Below, piece by piece: positions 8,812 through 18,616 of a stretch of DNA of 64,000 bases; within the stretch, counting starts at the first letter, position 1, and every line of letters begins with the position of its first letter. The position numbers and the translations under genes were made by a program. The stretch is from VXNE01 sp963668365 (GTDB lineage Bacteria > Pseudomonadota > Gammaproteobacteria > Pseudomonadales > Azotimanducaceae). The stretch is taken from contig OY764266.1 in NCBI GenBank assembly GCA_963668365.1, positions 2,480,001 through 2,544,000 of the forward strand, read 5' to 3'. A model generated the notes under the pieces. It searched no databases and was not told the DNA's origin. It worked only from the letters and a program-made list of their open reading frames with translations.

Positions 8812-11800
8812 ACGGCGACGCCGCCCACCACGGGGAGCCGGCTGGCCCGATCGCTTTCATGGCGAGCAACCCGGTTGCCGCCAATCTCCTGATGCTTGGA
8901 ATCCTTGCGGCGGGAATCGTGTCGCTCACCGGCCTGGAGCGGGAAGCCTGGCCGACGGTGCCCTTCAACATGATCGAAGTCAACTCATGGCGTATCCGGG
9001 CGCCGCGCCCGACGAAGTCGAGGAGTCGATCGTCGCCAAGATCGAGGAAGAGGTGCGTGGCCTGGAGGACGTGAAGTCGGTCAAGTCGGTCGCGGCGCCG
9101 GGGATCGCTTCGGTCCGGGTCGAGTTGAAGACGGATACGGACATCAGCCGGGCGATGGACGATATCAAGGCGGCGGTAGGCCGGATCCAGTCCTTCCCCG
9201 GCGCCGCGGAGCGTCCGGAGTTCCGCGAGATGAGCAATCGCCAGAGCATGATCCGCCTGATCGCATACGGCGACATCTCCGAGCGCGCGCTGAAGGAACT
9301 GGCCTACCAGATCGAAGAGGATCTGACGTCGCTCCCCAGCGTGTCCTACGTCGAGACGACGGGAACAAGGCGCTACGAGATTTCCATCGAAGTGCCCCTG
9401 GTTCGCCTGCGCGCGCTCGGGCTCACGTTGCGGGACGTGGCGGACGCGGTCAGGCGCGCATCGCTCGACCTTTCCGCGGGCAGCATCGACACGCGCGACG
9501 CCCAGGTGCGAATCCGCACGGTCGGCCAGCGCTACGATCAGCAGGACTTCGAGGAAATCGTCCTGATCGCCCGGGAAGACGGCACGGCGATTCGCCTGGG
9601 TGACGTCGCCGATGTGCGCGATGACTTCCAGCAGACGGACCTGATCGTGCGGCACCAGGGCAAACCGGCGATTTTCGTCGAGGTGTCCCGCGCCGACGGC
9701 GAGCAGGTGATGGATGTCGCCGACGCCGTGCGCGAGCATATCGCCAACACTATCGTTCCGTCGCTTCCCGAGGGCGTCGGAGTCACGATCTGGAACGACG
9801 ACTCCCAGACCTATTCGGAGCGGCTTGGCCTGTTGCTCAAGAACGGCCTCCTGGGACTCGCTCTGGTGACCATCGCGCTGGCGTTGTTCCTGGAGATCCG
9901 GCTGGCGTTCTGGGTGGTGGTCGGTCTGCTGACGGCGGGCATCGGCGCGCTGGCGGTCATGCTCGCTTTCGACCTCGCGATCAATACGATTTCGCTCTTC
10001 TCCTTCGTCCTGGCGATCGGCATCATCGTCGACGACGCCATCGTGGTGGCCGAGCACATTCACCAGGAACGCCTGCGGGGGACGGTCGGCGTCGCCGCCT
10101 CGATCCGGGGCTCCCGGCGAATCAGGGGGCCGTTGACGTTCGCGGTCCTCACGTCCGTCGTGGCATTCGTTCCGCTGCTCTACATTCCGGGGGGCATCGG
10201 CGAGGTGTGGACCGCCCTGCCGGTCATCATCATCGGCATGCTGCTGATATCCCTCGTCGAATCGCTGTTCATCCTGCCGAACCACCTGTCCCGCCTGCGC
10301 GGACCGGAATGGAGGCCGACGGGGTCCATCGACCGCTTCTTCGCCGGCGCGCAGGCGCGTGTCGACGGCGCCCTGGACCGGTTCCTCAAAGGACCGCTGG
10401 ACAGGGCACTCGAGTTTTCCACGCGGCAGCCGGCCGTCGTGATCGCCGGGGTCTTCGGCCTCTTTGTCTTCAGCATCTCCCTCTTGCCGGCGGGAATCGT
10501 TCCCACGAGGTTCGCGGACGTGGTGGAAGGCGACTTTGTCACGGCAAACCTCGAAATGCCCGAGGGCACGACGGCACAGCGCACGCACGAGGTCGCGAAG
10601 GAACTGGAAGACGCCGGACGCCGGGTCCTTGCCCGACTGTCCCGCGAACAGGCCGAGGGTGCTCCGCCGCTGTTGGTCGGAGCGACGGTGACCGTCGGTC
10701 AGGAGCCCCGAATCGAGGGGGGAGGGATCAACCCTGCGCCGACACTGAATCCCCGGGCGAACATCGCCACCGTCGAGTTCAAGCTCGTGAGCGCCCGGCA
10801 GCGCGACATCTCCACCATCGCTGTCATGCAGGCCTGGCGCGACGAGGTCGGCATGCTGCCGTACGTGCGGGGCATCTCCTTCAGTGGCGAAGTCCTCGAT
10901 CTCGGCAATCCCGTGGAGGCCGTGCTGTCCCATCCGCACCCGGAACGTCTCAACGGGATCGCCGATTCCGTGGTCGATGGCCTGCGGACGGTGGAAGGAG
11001 TTTTCGACATAAGGTCGGACCACTCGCCAGGCGTCTGGGAGTTGCAACTCGAACTGCGGCCCGAAGCGCGCACGCTCGGAATCACGCTGGAGGCACTGGC
11101 TAGCCAGGCGCGCGACGCGTTTTTCGGCGCCCAGGCGCTGAGGATACAGCGCGGCTCTGAGGAGGTGCGCGTGTATGTGCGCCTGCCCGCGGGCGAACGG
11201 GACGCCATCACCGATGTCGAGTCGCACGTGGTGCGAACGCCGGCCGGAGCGGAGGTGCCGCTTGGACATGTGGCAACGCTGCACATGGATACTTCACTGC
11301 CCTCGGTCCGGCGCAAGGACGGCCAGCGGGTCGTTACCGTGACGGCGGATGTGGACGAGAACCAGATTTCCGGCGCGGAGGCCAACGCCACGCTGCGGGA
11401 CTCGATCCTTGCCCGACTCACCGCCGCCGATCCCGAACTGACGTATTCGTTCGGCGGTGAGCAGCAGCAGCAGATTGAATCCCTCGATGCCCTGTACCGG
11501 GGATTCCTGCTCGCGATGCTCCTGATCTTCGCCCTCCTTGCCGCCGCCCTTTCTTCCTACGGCAAGCCATTCATCGTCATGGCCATCGTTCCGTTCGGCA
11601 TCATAGGCGTCATACTGGGTCACCTGGCGCTGGGCGTGGCGGTGAGCGCCGCATCGCTCCTCGGCTTCTTCGGCCTGGCCGGCGTGGTCGTCAACGACTC
11701 GCTGGTGATGATCGACTTCATGGATCAACGGCTGAAGGAAGGGGCGGCGCCGCGGGAGGCGATCATCGAGGGTGCCAAGGGGCGCTTTCGCCCCATCTTC

Positions 11801-12004
11801 CTGACCTCGGTGACCACCTTCCTCGGTTTCACGCCGCTCATACTGGAGCGGGCCATCCAGGCCCAGTTCCTGGTGCCTTTCGCCGCCTCTCTCGGGGTCG
11901 GCATCGTCATTACCACGGCAATACTCATGGTCCTGGTCCCCGCGCTGATGGCCGTTTACCTGCGTGTCAACTCGTCGCGGGCGGCGGCGTCCGTCTCGGC
12001 GTGA
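8808..12004 (+). pseudogene. RND family efflux permease (copy A, frameshifted)
   Basis: This inner-membrane proton-driven RND permease is closely similar to copy B at 31122-34331. Its natural start is ATG 8808, overlapping the adaptor stop. The N-terminus (GPIAFMASNPVAANLLMLGI) reads correctly to VPFNMIEVN. It then shifts frame near 8985, where copy B continues with AYPGATPEE and copy A has MAYPGAAPDEVEES in another frame. One base appears missing. From there to 12004 the frame is open, with the expected 12-helix RND architecture, porter domains and the intramembrane pattern FVLAIGIIVDDAIVVAEHIH. If the shift is real, the first periplasmic segment is lost. It would pair with the adaptor upstream and the outer-membrane factor at 22102. 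Confidence 0.82.
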
Positions 12005-12116
12005 GGCTGCGGAGCTGGAGCGGCGCCATGCTCTCGCGGCAAGGCCTTTTGTCATAAGTCCGACCCGCTTCCATTCGCTGTTGTCAGACCGGTTCCTTTG
12101 CGGTTCCTTTGCGGTG

Positions 12117-12161
12117 TTGACACTTTCCCCGATGCGGCGTTACGTTCGGTGAGTCACTCAC
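12117..12161 (+). promoter_or_regulatory. Candidate promoter with 13-bp palindromic operator
   Basis: A consensus -35 hexamer ttgaca (12117-12122) is followed after 18 bases by tacgtt (12141-12146), a moderate -10. Immediately downstream lies a perfect palindrome gtgagtcactcac (12149-12161), placed where transcription would start. It sits about 145 bp upstream of the permease-SPFH gene and could be the operator for a metal-responsive or other regulator. No regulator gene is adjacent. The rest of 12005-12306 shows no gene. Confidence 0.45.
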
Positions 12162-12306
12162 TTCGGGAGAGGTCCGTGGCGGAGCGGGGGGTAGTCGCTC
12201 GGCGCTTTCGCCGAGCCGGCAAGCGGTCGCGACGACGCTGGCGCGCACAAGGAGCTTCGGGCCTCGCGCCACCCTTCCACTGTAGGCCGTCTCGGCAGGT
12301 GAATTC

Positions 12307-14604
12307 ATGGAATTGTTGACAGGCTTCTTCGACTTCCTGCTGGGGTCGTTCCTGCTGCTGTCGCCCATGCTGCTGCTCGGGCTGTTCCTGTCGGGCCTGA
12401 TCCACGTCTTCATCTCTCGCGACGCCATCCTCAACTGGTTTCGCGACGAAAGCCTGAAATCCGTTTCCACCAGCGCCGCCATCGGCGTACCGATGCCGCT
12501 CTGCAGTTGTTCCGTCGTGCCCGTCGTGGCGGAGATGCGCAGAAAGGGCGCCTCGCGCTCCTCCTGCATGTCGTTCCTCATAACCGCCCCCGAGACCGGG
12601 GCTGATTCGATCCTGGTGACGAACGCGTTCTTCGGATGGATCGTGGCGATTGTCCGCCCGATCATCAGCTTCATCACCGCGGTAGTCGCCGGCATTTTCT
12701 GTATCGGCCTGATTCGGGACGATCGCGAGGAAGCCTCCGCGAGCGACCATGACCACGAGCACGACCATGACCATGACCATGGCGGCCACGGTCATGACCA
12801 CGGCCACTACACGCACGAGTCGCTGATGCCGGACTCGGACGATTGCTACGTCAGTCCGCAACAACTCAAGACCTCGGCGGCGAGTTGGGTCAAGAGAACG
12901 GCGACGGCGGCGGAAAGATGGAAGTCCGCGACCTGGATCAAGCCGGAGTTCTACAAGGAGTCGATCGCAGAGAGGGAGTCCGCGGAATCTGGCGAGCAGG
13001 ACGTCCCCGGGACGACCGAGCCCCTCGACTTCAAGAAAGTCGTCAGGCACATCTTCCGCTACGGTTTCGTGGAGATCGCGGACGATATCCTTTTTGCGCT
13101 GCTCGTCGGCATCGCGCTCGGCGCGGTGCTATTTCTCGCGATACCAAGCGACCTGATGGACAACGAATATGCCCGCTGGTGGTCCTATCCGGTCATGGTC
13201 CTCGTGGGTATTCCCCTGTATATCTGCGCATCCGCGAGCACCCCCATCGCCGCCGCGCTCGTGGCCAAGGGATTCAGCCCCGGCGCCGGGTTGATATTCC
13301 TGATGACGGGCCCCGCGACGAATACCGGGACCATCGCCATCATCGTCAGCCAGTTCGGTGCCCGCTTCGCGTCCATCTACGTCGGCATCGTCATCGCCGT
13401 AACCGTCGTCCTGGGCATTCTCATCGACGTCCTGCTCATGGCGGCTGGACTTTCCATTTCGGTGAATCTGGAGGCTTCCGACTCGCCGGCCATATTCCTC
13501 ATCCAGTGGACCGGCGCCATCGCTCTTGCCGCCCTGATCGTCTGGCGTTTCCGCGCCGGGGCTCTGAAGAGCGGATACGACGACATGCTGCTCAACGTCC
13601 GACCGGTGTTCAGGACCTGGGGACGGGCGTGGTCGCGCCTGACCCGGGGTCGCGCCATCCGCGGCGTGTTTTCCGCCAAAACGCCGATGGGCATGGGACT
13701 CGCCGTCCTGATCGTCGTCGCGTTCCTCGGCACGGGTTTCGTTTCGGTGCCGCCCGACTCCGTGGGCTACGGTCGCCTGCTGGGCGAGGTCGTCTGGAGG
13801 GACCAGCAGCCGGGACTCCACTATTTCGCTCCCCGCCCCTTTGTCCAGGTGGACAAGTGGCCGGTGCGGGAAGTGAAGTCCATCATGTCCGGAGATCCCC
13901 ACGAATACGTGTCCGGCGACCTGAATCTCGTTACGCTGAACGTAGCCGTCCAGTACCGGGTGACGGACCCCTACACCTATCACTATCGAACGACGAGCCC
14001 GCAACAGGTCATCGAGGACGTCGTCAGGGATCACGTGCGATCCTTCGTGTCGGCCCGAACCCTGGAGCAGCTACTCAACGTGCACCGGGTCGCCCTTGAG
14101 AACCACGTCACCGCGTTGTTCAACACGCCCGGCTATCCGCATCCACATGCCGCTATCCTCGAGACCGTCGAACTCGTAAAGGTGAACCTGGTCGGCATAG
14201 ATCCCGTCGCGGAAGCGATGAACGCCTTTCGCGATGTATCGAGCGCGCAGGAGGACAAGGAACGGATCATCGTCAACGCCCAACGGTACCTCGCGGCGTT
14301 GACCCCCCAGGCGCACGGCAACGCAGACTACGAAGTGGAGCAGGCGGACGGCGAGGCGTACAGGAGAGTGGCCGCCGCCGGGGCGGAAGCCTACGCGATC
14401 GAAACCGTGGCCGCCGCGGTGCGCGGCGCGCCGGACGTTCTGCGCAACATGCTATGGCGCGAGAAGCTGGAAACGGCGCTATCCGGAAATCCCAAGATCA
14501 TCGTGCCCAACAAGGACAGCTTGGACAAGGTGGCGCTCTGGAAGAGAAGATCGCCTGATTCAGGCGCCAACCAGAACCACCACTCCGGGAGGGAAGGACA
14601 ATGA
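12307..14604 (+). CDS. Metal permease (SO_0444/ArsP-like) fused to SPFH/HflK domain
   Basis: This 765-residue protein combines two families. Residues 1-140 and about 255-440 are the two halves of a permease of the DUF318/SO_0444 type. It carries the Cys motif GVPMPLCSCSVVP (about 60-72) and the second-half counterpart ICASASTPIAAALVAKG. Between them is a histidine-rich cytoplasmic loop (about 147-170, alternating His-Asp) expected to bind Zn or Cu. A further membrane span (about 457-478) leads into an SPFH/band-7 domain of the HflK type (about 480-720: PDSVGYGRLLGEVV, QPGLHYFAPRPF, LVTLNVAVQYRVTDP). The family's permeases are usually 350-450 residues and HflK is separate, so this is a fusion. 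Its stop overlaps the next SPFH gene by 4 bases (ATGA). Likely role: metal efflux in a membrane microdomain; the fusion's purpose is inference. Confidence 0.82.
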   Translation: MELLTGFFDFLLGSFLLLSPMLLLGLFLSGLIHVFISRDAILNWFRDESLKSVSTSAAIGVPMPLCSCSVVPVVAEMRRKGASRSSCMSFLITAPETGADSILVTNAFFGWIVAIVRPIISFITAVVAGIFCIGLIRDDREEASASDHDHEHDHDHDHGGHGHDHGHYTHESLMPDSDDCYVSPQQLKTSAASWVKRTATAAERWKSATWIKPEFYKESIAERESAESGEQDVPGTTEPLDFKKVVRHIFRYGFVEIADDILFALLVGIALGAVLFLAIPSDLMDNEYARWWSYPVMVLVGIPLYICASASTPIAAALVAKGFSPGAGLIFLMTGPATNTGTIAIIVSQFGARFASIYVGIVIAVTVVLGILIDVLLMAAGLSISVNLEASDSPAIFLIQWTGAIALAALIVWRFRAGALKSGYDDMLLNVRPVFRTWGRAWSRLTRGRAIRGVFSAKTPMGMGLAVLIVVAFLGTGFVSVPPDSVGYGRLLGEVVWRDQQPGLHYFAPRPFVQVDKWPVREVKSIMSGDPHEYVSGDLNLVTLNVAVQYRVTDPYTYHYRTTSPQQVIEDVVRDHVRSFVSARTLEQLLNVHRVALENHVTALFNTPGYPHPHAAILETVELVKVNLVGIDPVAEAMNAFRDVSSAQEDKERIIVNAQRYLAALTPQAHGNADYEVEQADGEAYRRVAAAGAEAYAIETVAAAVRGAPDVLRNMLWREKLETALSGNPKIIVPNKDSLDKVALWKRRSPDSGANQNHHSGREGQ

Positions 14605-15494
14605 CGGTGAACGGAAAACGCATCGTTGCGACGGTTGCCGTGATCGCTCTGGGCGTGGTCGCGTGGGATAGTTTCTTCATCATCGACGAAACGCAGCAGG
14701 GAGTGTTGACCCACTTCGGCAAGATTTCGCCCCCGGTCCGACAACCCGGTTTCCACCTGAAGTGGCCCCGGCCCATATCCAAGATTTACAGGGTCGATCG
14801 CCGCATTCAGACGCTCACGGATTCCTCGCACGAACTGATCACCGAGGACCAGAAGAGCATCCTTGTCGATGGCTACGTGCTTTGGCGGGTAGTCGACCCC
14901 ATCGTCTTCGTCGAGGCGATCCGTACGGGAGACCGTGCGGACGAGCGATTGCGGGATCTATATCTTTCCAGCAGCGGCATCATCATCAGCAACAAGGCGC
15001 GGGACGCCTTCATCGGCCTGGGGCTGGAACACGAGGATCTGGGCGAAGCATCCAGGGAAATACGCGAGCGCATCGCGCCGGTCGCAATGGAAAGCTATGG
15101 GATCGAAGTGCTTCGGGCCGGAATCGTCGAATACACCCTGCCAGTGGAAAACCGGCCGAGCGTGATTGACCGCATGATCTCCGAGCGCGCGCGCATCGCA
15201 GCGCGGTATCGCAGCGAAGGTGAGGAAATGGCTATCCGAATCGAAGCGCTCGCCATCAACGAGCACGAGAAACTGCTTGCCGATGCGCACGCCGAAGCGA
15301 CGACCATCCTGGGCGAGGCGGAGGCCGAGGCGGTGGCGTTGCTCGGACGGGCGTACCGGGCGGATCCGGAGTTCTACAAGTTCATTCGCGCCCTTGACAG
15401 CTACGATCTGATCATCGACAGGAATACGACGCTCATGCTGCCGGCCGACAACGAGCTGTTCAAATACCTCGACAGCAAGGAGATACCCGATTAG
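14601..15494 (+). CDS. SPFH/band-7 protein, HflC-like
   Basis: This 297-residue protein has one N-terminal membrane span (IVATVAVIALGVVAWDSFFI) and an SPFH domain. Motifs include IIDETQQGVLTHFGKISPPV, QPGFHLKWPRP and DERLRDLYLSSSGIIIS. It ends with the helical EHEKLLADAHAEATTILGEA and the C-terminal ADPEFYKFIRALDSYDLII, both characteristic of HflC. HflC normally partners HflK to cage the FtsH protease, but no ftsH is present here. The gene overlaps the HflK-domain fusion upstream by 4 bases, so the two are probably translated together and form the HflK/HflC pair of a dedicated complex. Its length matches typical HflC (about 290-330). Confidence 0.85.
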   Translation: MTVNGKRIVATVAVIALGVVAWDSFFIIDETQQGVLTHFGKISPPVRQPGFHLKWPRPISKIYRVDRRIQTLTDSSHELITEDQKSILVDGYVLWRVVDPIVFVEAIRTGDRADERLRDLYLSSSGIIISNKARDAFIGLGLEHEDLGEASREIRERIAPVAMESYGIEVLRAGIVEYTLPVENRPSVIDRMISERARIAARYRSEGEEMAIRIEALAINEHEKLLADAHAEATTILGEAEAEAVALLGRAYRADPEFYKFIRALDSYDLIIDRNTTLMLPADNELFKYLDSKEIPD

Positions 15495-15507
15495 CCGGGC
15501 TTGAGCG

Positions 15508-16839
15508 ATGAGCGAACAGAACGACGAACAGACCTCCTCCGCGTCCGGCCCGCCCCCGAGCACGCGCGCCATATACGCGTCGTTCGATTTCGTCGGACGG
15601 CATCGCAGGCGGCTCATCGAGGGCTTCGTCGCCGTGATCGTCCTGATCGTGCTGGCCAGCGGCGTCTACGTGGTGAAAAAGGAAGAGCAGGCCGTAGTCA
15701 CGCGATTCGGCAAGGTGATCAAGCCGGAGGTCGGTCCCGGCGTGCACTACTGCGTCCCGATCATTGATCGGGCCCATGTTTCCCCGGTCAAGCGCATAGT
15801 GCGCTACCAGGTTTCGAGCAACGACGGCGGACAGGTCAATTTCACGATCCTGTCGGGAGACACGAACCTCCTGGAAATAGACCTGGCCCTGCAATACAGG
15901 ATCGACAACCTAAGGAACTTTCTCTTCGCTTCGACCGCTCCGCGCACGATCGTCACCATGCTCGCGCGCGAGGAGTTGGTCAACATCATCGGTCAGAACT
16001 TCATAGACCTGATACTCACCTCGAATCGGAACATCATTCAGCGCCATCTGTTCGATGCCGTGACCAGGCACCTGGAGTCCCGGGACATCGGCGTCGAACT
16101 CGTCGCCCTCGAAATCGTCGATGTGCGACCGATCGCGGAGACGCTGGATGCTTTCCGCGACGTCAACGATGCGATCGCGGAACGGATGCAGGCGGTGAGC
16201 CAAGCGAATCGCAAGAGGGAACAACTGGTTTTGAGAGCCAGGGGACAGGCGGATGCGTTGGTGATGAATGCCAGGGCAAATGCCCGCGAACGGGTCGTCC
16301 AGGCCCGGAGCAGCGCCGGCGCGTTCACGGCATTGCTGGAGAAGTACAGGGAGGATCCGCCGCAGGTTGCGATCACCCGGTATTGGCAACGCATGCGCAC
16401 GATCTTCTCCGAGGCGAGCCTGTCGGCGGTCAATCCGGGCAATCAGTCCACCATCGACATCAACATGATCGACGGCGTGTCAGGTTTTCCGCCAGCGGTC
16501 GCGGCGTTGCCAGAGGCGCCCGCGCCTTCGGAAAAAGCCGTCGACCGACCGTTGCTGGCGTCCACCGCAGTGACGAACATCCACAGGATCGAAACTGTCG
16601 AAAAAGACAGCCCTGCGATGGATGGCCAGTTCCACAGGGAACGCGCAGAGCGTGACCACCTGCAGTCGGCGAGGCCCCGATCGCTGATCTTTGACACGCC
16701 TTCCATATTTGCCCATAGCCATGTTCCGCGGCAGGGCAAGACCGTCGAGGCCGAGTCGAACCAGAAGCCCATGGTCGAAGTGATCGCCGAGGAGGCCGAG
16801 GCGGATGAAGGTGACACGCATGGCCAAGCCGGAAACTAA
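15508..16839 (+). CDS. SPFH/band-7 protein with extended C-terminal tail
   Basis: This is a third SPFH-domain protein in the row, 443 residues. An N-terminal cytoplasmic segment of about 40 residues precedes a membrane span (LIEGFVAVIVLIVLASGVYV). The SPFH domain follows (KEEQAVVTRFGKVIKPEVGP, LLEIDLALQYRIDNLRNFL). Next is a coiled-coil region with ERMQAVSQANRKREQLVLRA. Residues from about 330 onward form a polar, probably disordered tail rich in Glu and Ala, not typical of HflK/HflC. The gene starts 13 bases after the HflC-like gene and overlaps the next gene, so it belongs to the same operon. It probably builds a hetero-oligomeric ring with its neighbours. Confidence 0.82.
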   Translation: MSEQNDEQTSSASGPPPSTRAIYASFDFVGRHRRRLIEGFVAVIVLIVLASGVYVVKKEEQAVVTRFGKVIKPEVGPGVHYCVPIIDRAHVSPVKRIVRYQVSSNDGGQVNFTILSGDTNLLEIDLALQYRIDNLRNFLFASTAPRTIVTMLAREELVNIIGQNFIDLILTSNRNIIQRHLFDAVTRHLESRDIGVELVALEIVDVRPIAETLDAFRDVNDAIAERMQAVSQANRKREQLVLRARGQADALVMNARANARERVVQARSSAGAFTALLEKYREDPPQVAITRYWQRMRTIFSEASLSAVNPGNQSTIDINMIDGVSGFPPAVAALPEAPAPSEKAVDRPLLASTAVTNIHRIETVEKDSPAMDGQFHRERAERDHLQSARPRSLIFDTPSIFAHSHVPRQGKTVEAESNQKPMVEVIAEEAEADEGDTHGQAGN

Positions 16840-18049
16840 CGTCACCAGGTCCGTCGACCTGTGTCCCCGCCTGTGCGGAGGGTACCGGCTTTGGCTCTCC
16901 ATCGGCATCGCGCTGGTGGCCGGACTCCCGTCGGCAGCGGATATGGGACTGGACGCAACCACGGTCACGTTTGGACAAAGCGCCTGTTTTACGGGGCCGA
17001 ACAGCGATCTGGGTCTGCAATACCGGTCGGGCATCCTCGCCGCATTCGGCGCGCGGAATGAACGTGGCGGCGTCAAGGGCAAGTCTGTGGAGCTATCGGC
17101 GCTGGACGACGGCTACGAGCCGGAGCGCGCGGCGGCCAACGCGGATCGATTCGTCGCCGAAAATGACGTGTTCGCTGTGATCGGGGGCGTCGGAACGCCG
17201 ACGGCGAAACGGATTGCGCCGATCTTGCGGACGGCCAAGGTTCCTTTCGTCGGCCATGTGACGGGCGCCGACTTTCTGCGGGATTCCGGGCGATTTCCCA
17301 ATGTCGTCAATCTGCGGGCAGGCTACGACGACGAGACCCGCAGGCTGGTCGAGCACATCGTCAAGGAACTCGGCAAGAGCAGACTCGGCGTCATCTACCA
17401 GGACGACGCCTTCGGACGCGCGGTGCTCCGAAACTACAAGGCGGTGCTCGACGAGTACAACCTTCCGATACTGGCCAAGGCCGTGTTTTCGCGAAACACG
17501 CATGCGGTACACGCGGGGCTTTTCTCGCTGGCGAAGGCGGATCTGGACGCGATCCTGATCGTCGGCACCTACGCCAGCAATTCAGAGATCATCAACACGG
17601 CCAGTGCCCTGGGCCACGACTACATCATGGCCAACCTTTCCTTCGTCCTGTCCGATGAACTGCGCAGGCGGGTCGACGCGCCCAGCGACAGGATTCTTGT
17701 AACCGAGGTGATGCCGGATCCGAAGGAGTCGAGCAGTCGGTTTGTCCAGAGTTTCCATCGAGACATGCGGGCGCACTACGGCGAGCCGGCCGCGGCGAAC
17801 CTGCGCAGCGAGGTGACACTGGAAGGCTACTTGCTGGGTCGCTTCGTCGTCGACGTGCTGGAGCGCATGGAGGATCCGTGGACGCGAGAGGGATTCCTCG
17901 CCGCCGCCCTGACGTCGGGACCGATGGCCATTGACGACTGGATCGTACATTTCGCCCCCGGGACGAACACGGGATCGGACTACATCAGATTGATCGATTT
18001 CGGCGACGGCGATTCGGACAAGGGAGGATTGGCCATTGAAGAAGGTTGA
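16805..18049 (+). CDS. LivJ-like periplasmic substrate-binding protein (Peripla_BP_6)
   Basis: This 414-residue binding protein belongs to the branched-chain amino acid/amide ABC family. A signal peptide (LWLSIGIALVAGLPSAADMG) is followed by a two-lobed binding domain: FGQSACFTGPNSDLGLQYR, DDGYEPERAAANADRFV, VFAVIGGVGTPTAKRI, SRLGVIYQDDAFGRAVLR. No livHMGF permease or ATPase genes are nearby, so it is an orphan receptor. It may act as a sensor domain or deliver a ligand to another transporter. The gene overlaps the end of the SPFH gene by 35 bases. A second start at 16820 (MAKPETN), with aaggtg upstream, is about equally plausible. The next gene overlaps its end by 14 bases. The ligand cannot be inferred. 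Confidence 0.8.
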   Translation: MKVTRMAKPETNVTRSVDLCPRLCGGYRLWLSIGIALVAGLPSAADMGLDATTVTFGQSACFTGPNSDLGLQYRSGILAAFGARNERGGVKGKSVELSALDDGYEPERAAANADRFVAENDVFAVIGGVGTPTAKRIAPILRTAKVPFVGHVTGADFLRDSGRFPNVVNLRAGYDDETRRLVEHIVKELGKSRLGVIYQDDAFGRAVLRNYKAVLDEYNLPILAKAVFSRNTHAVHAGLFSLAKADLDAILIVGTYASNSEIINTASALGHDYIMANLSFVLSDELRRRVDAPSDRILVTEVMPDPKESSSRFVQSFHRDMRAHYGEPAAANLRSEVTLEGYLLGRFVVDVLERMEDPWTREGFLAAALTSGPMAIDDWIVHFAPGTNTGSDYIRLIDFGDGDSDKGGLAIEEG

Positions 18050-18524
18050 CGAGTTCTCCGCTGAAGAGATCGGCGAGGAGTGGTTGCGCGAACTCTACAA
18101 GGTGGTGGCTCAGCGCCGCGGCGTGATGTTCAGGCTGATCACCGAATCGACGCGCCTGCTCCTGCTCGGCAATGCCGGCGGAGCGGCGCTGATCGTGGGT
18201 TTCATGAGCTCTTCCTCCGGGAATGAGGATGCCGGCTACCACTGGCTCGCCCTGATCACGCTCACCGTCTTTGCGGTCGGGATCCTCGCGTCGGCTTTAA
18301 CCATGATTCTGGTTGCCCTGGTGTCGGTGAAGGAAGCGCACGGGGCGGAGAACGGACTGAAAAAGTTCGTGGATGGCGAAATAGACCGCTCGGAAGCGTT
18401 GTTCACCGTTCAGGCCGAGACTTTTCGGGTCGCGGATTTCGCCACGATTTCCGGGGCCGTCAGCGCCGCCGGTTTCATGCTGGGAGGACTCATCAGCATC
18501 CTTCTGTTGATGATTTACTTCTAG
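18036..18524 (+). CDS. Small three-helix membrane protein, unknown
   Basis: I do not recognise this 162-residue protein. It has an acidic N-terminal cytoplasmic helix (about 1-40) and three predicted membrane spans (LLLLGNAGGAALIVGFM, WLALITLTVFAVGILASAL, AAGFMLGGLISILLLMIYF). A charged loop of about 45 residues lies between spans two and three. The TTG start at 18036 is chosen because gggagg lies about 8 bases upstream and the frame has no earlier start; it overlaps the binding-protein gene by 14 bases. Coupling to the binding protein suggests the two products interact, possibly as a periplasmic sensor with a membrane partner. Function is unknown. Confidence 0.72.
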   Translation: MKKVDEFSAEEIGEEWLRELYKVVAQRRGVMFRLITESTRLLLLGNAGGAALIVGFMSSSSGNEDAGYHWLALITLTVFAVGILASALTMILVALVSVKEAHGAENGLKKFVDGEIDRSEALFTVQAETFRVADFATISGAVSAAGFMLGGLISILLLMIYF

Positions 18525-18616
18525 CCCAGCCAACGGCCCAAGACTCGCGTCGAGTGTCCCCAATCAGCCGCCTGCGTCCCTTGGACATGCTCCTGAACCC
18601 TCGTTAGGTCGTCACC

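Noticed and set aside
8567..11284. A 905-codon minus-strand open frame
   Set aside because: It is the antisense shadow of RND pump copy A; composition is rich in Arg, Asp and His without any domain pattern, while the plus frame is a clear RND protein.
13129..14034. A 301-codon minus-strand open frame
   Set aside because: Antisense of the permease-SPFH fusion; the low-complexity acidic/His-rich sequence is a codon-bias artefact.
14601..16839. Canonical hflK-hflC operon with FtsH control
   Set aside because: The HflK-like part is fused to a permease, a third SPFH protein is present, and the usual hfq-hflX neighbours are missing, so the housekeeping label is not used.
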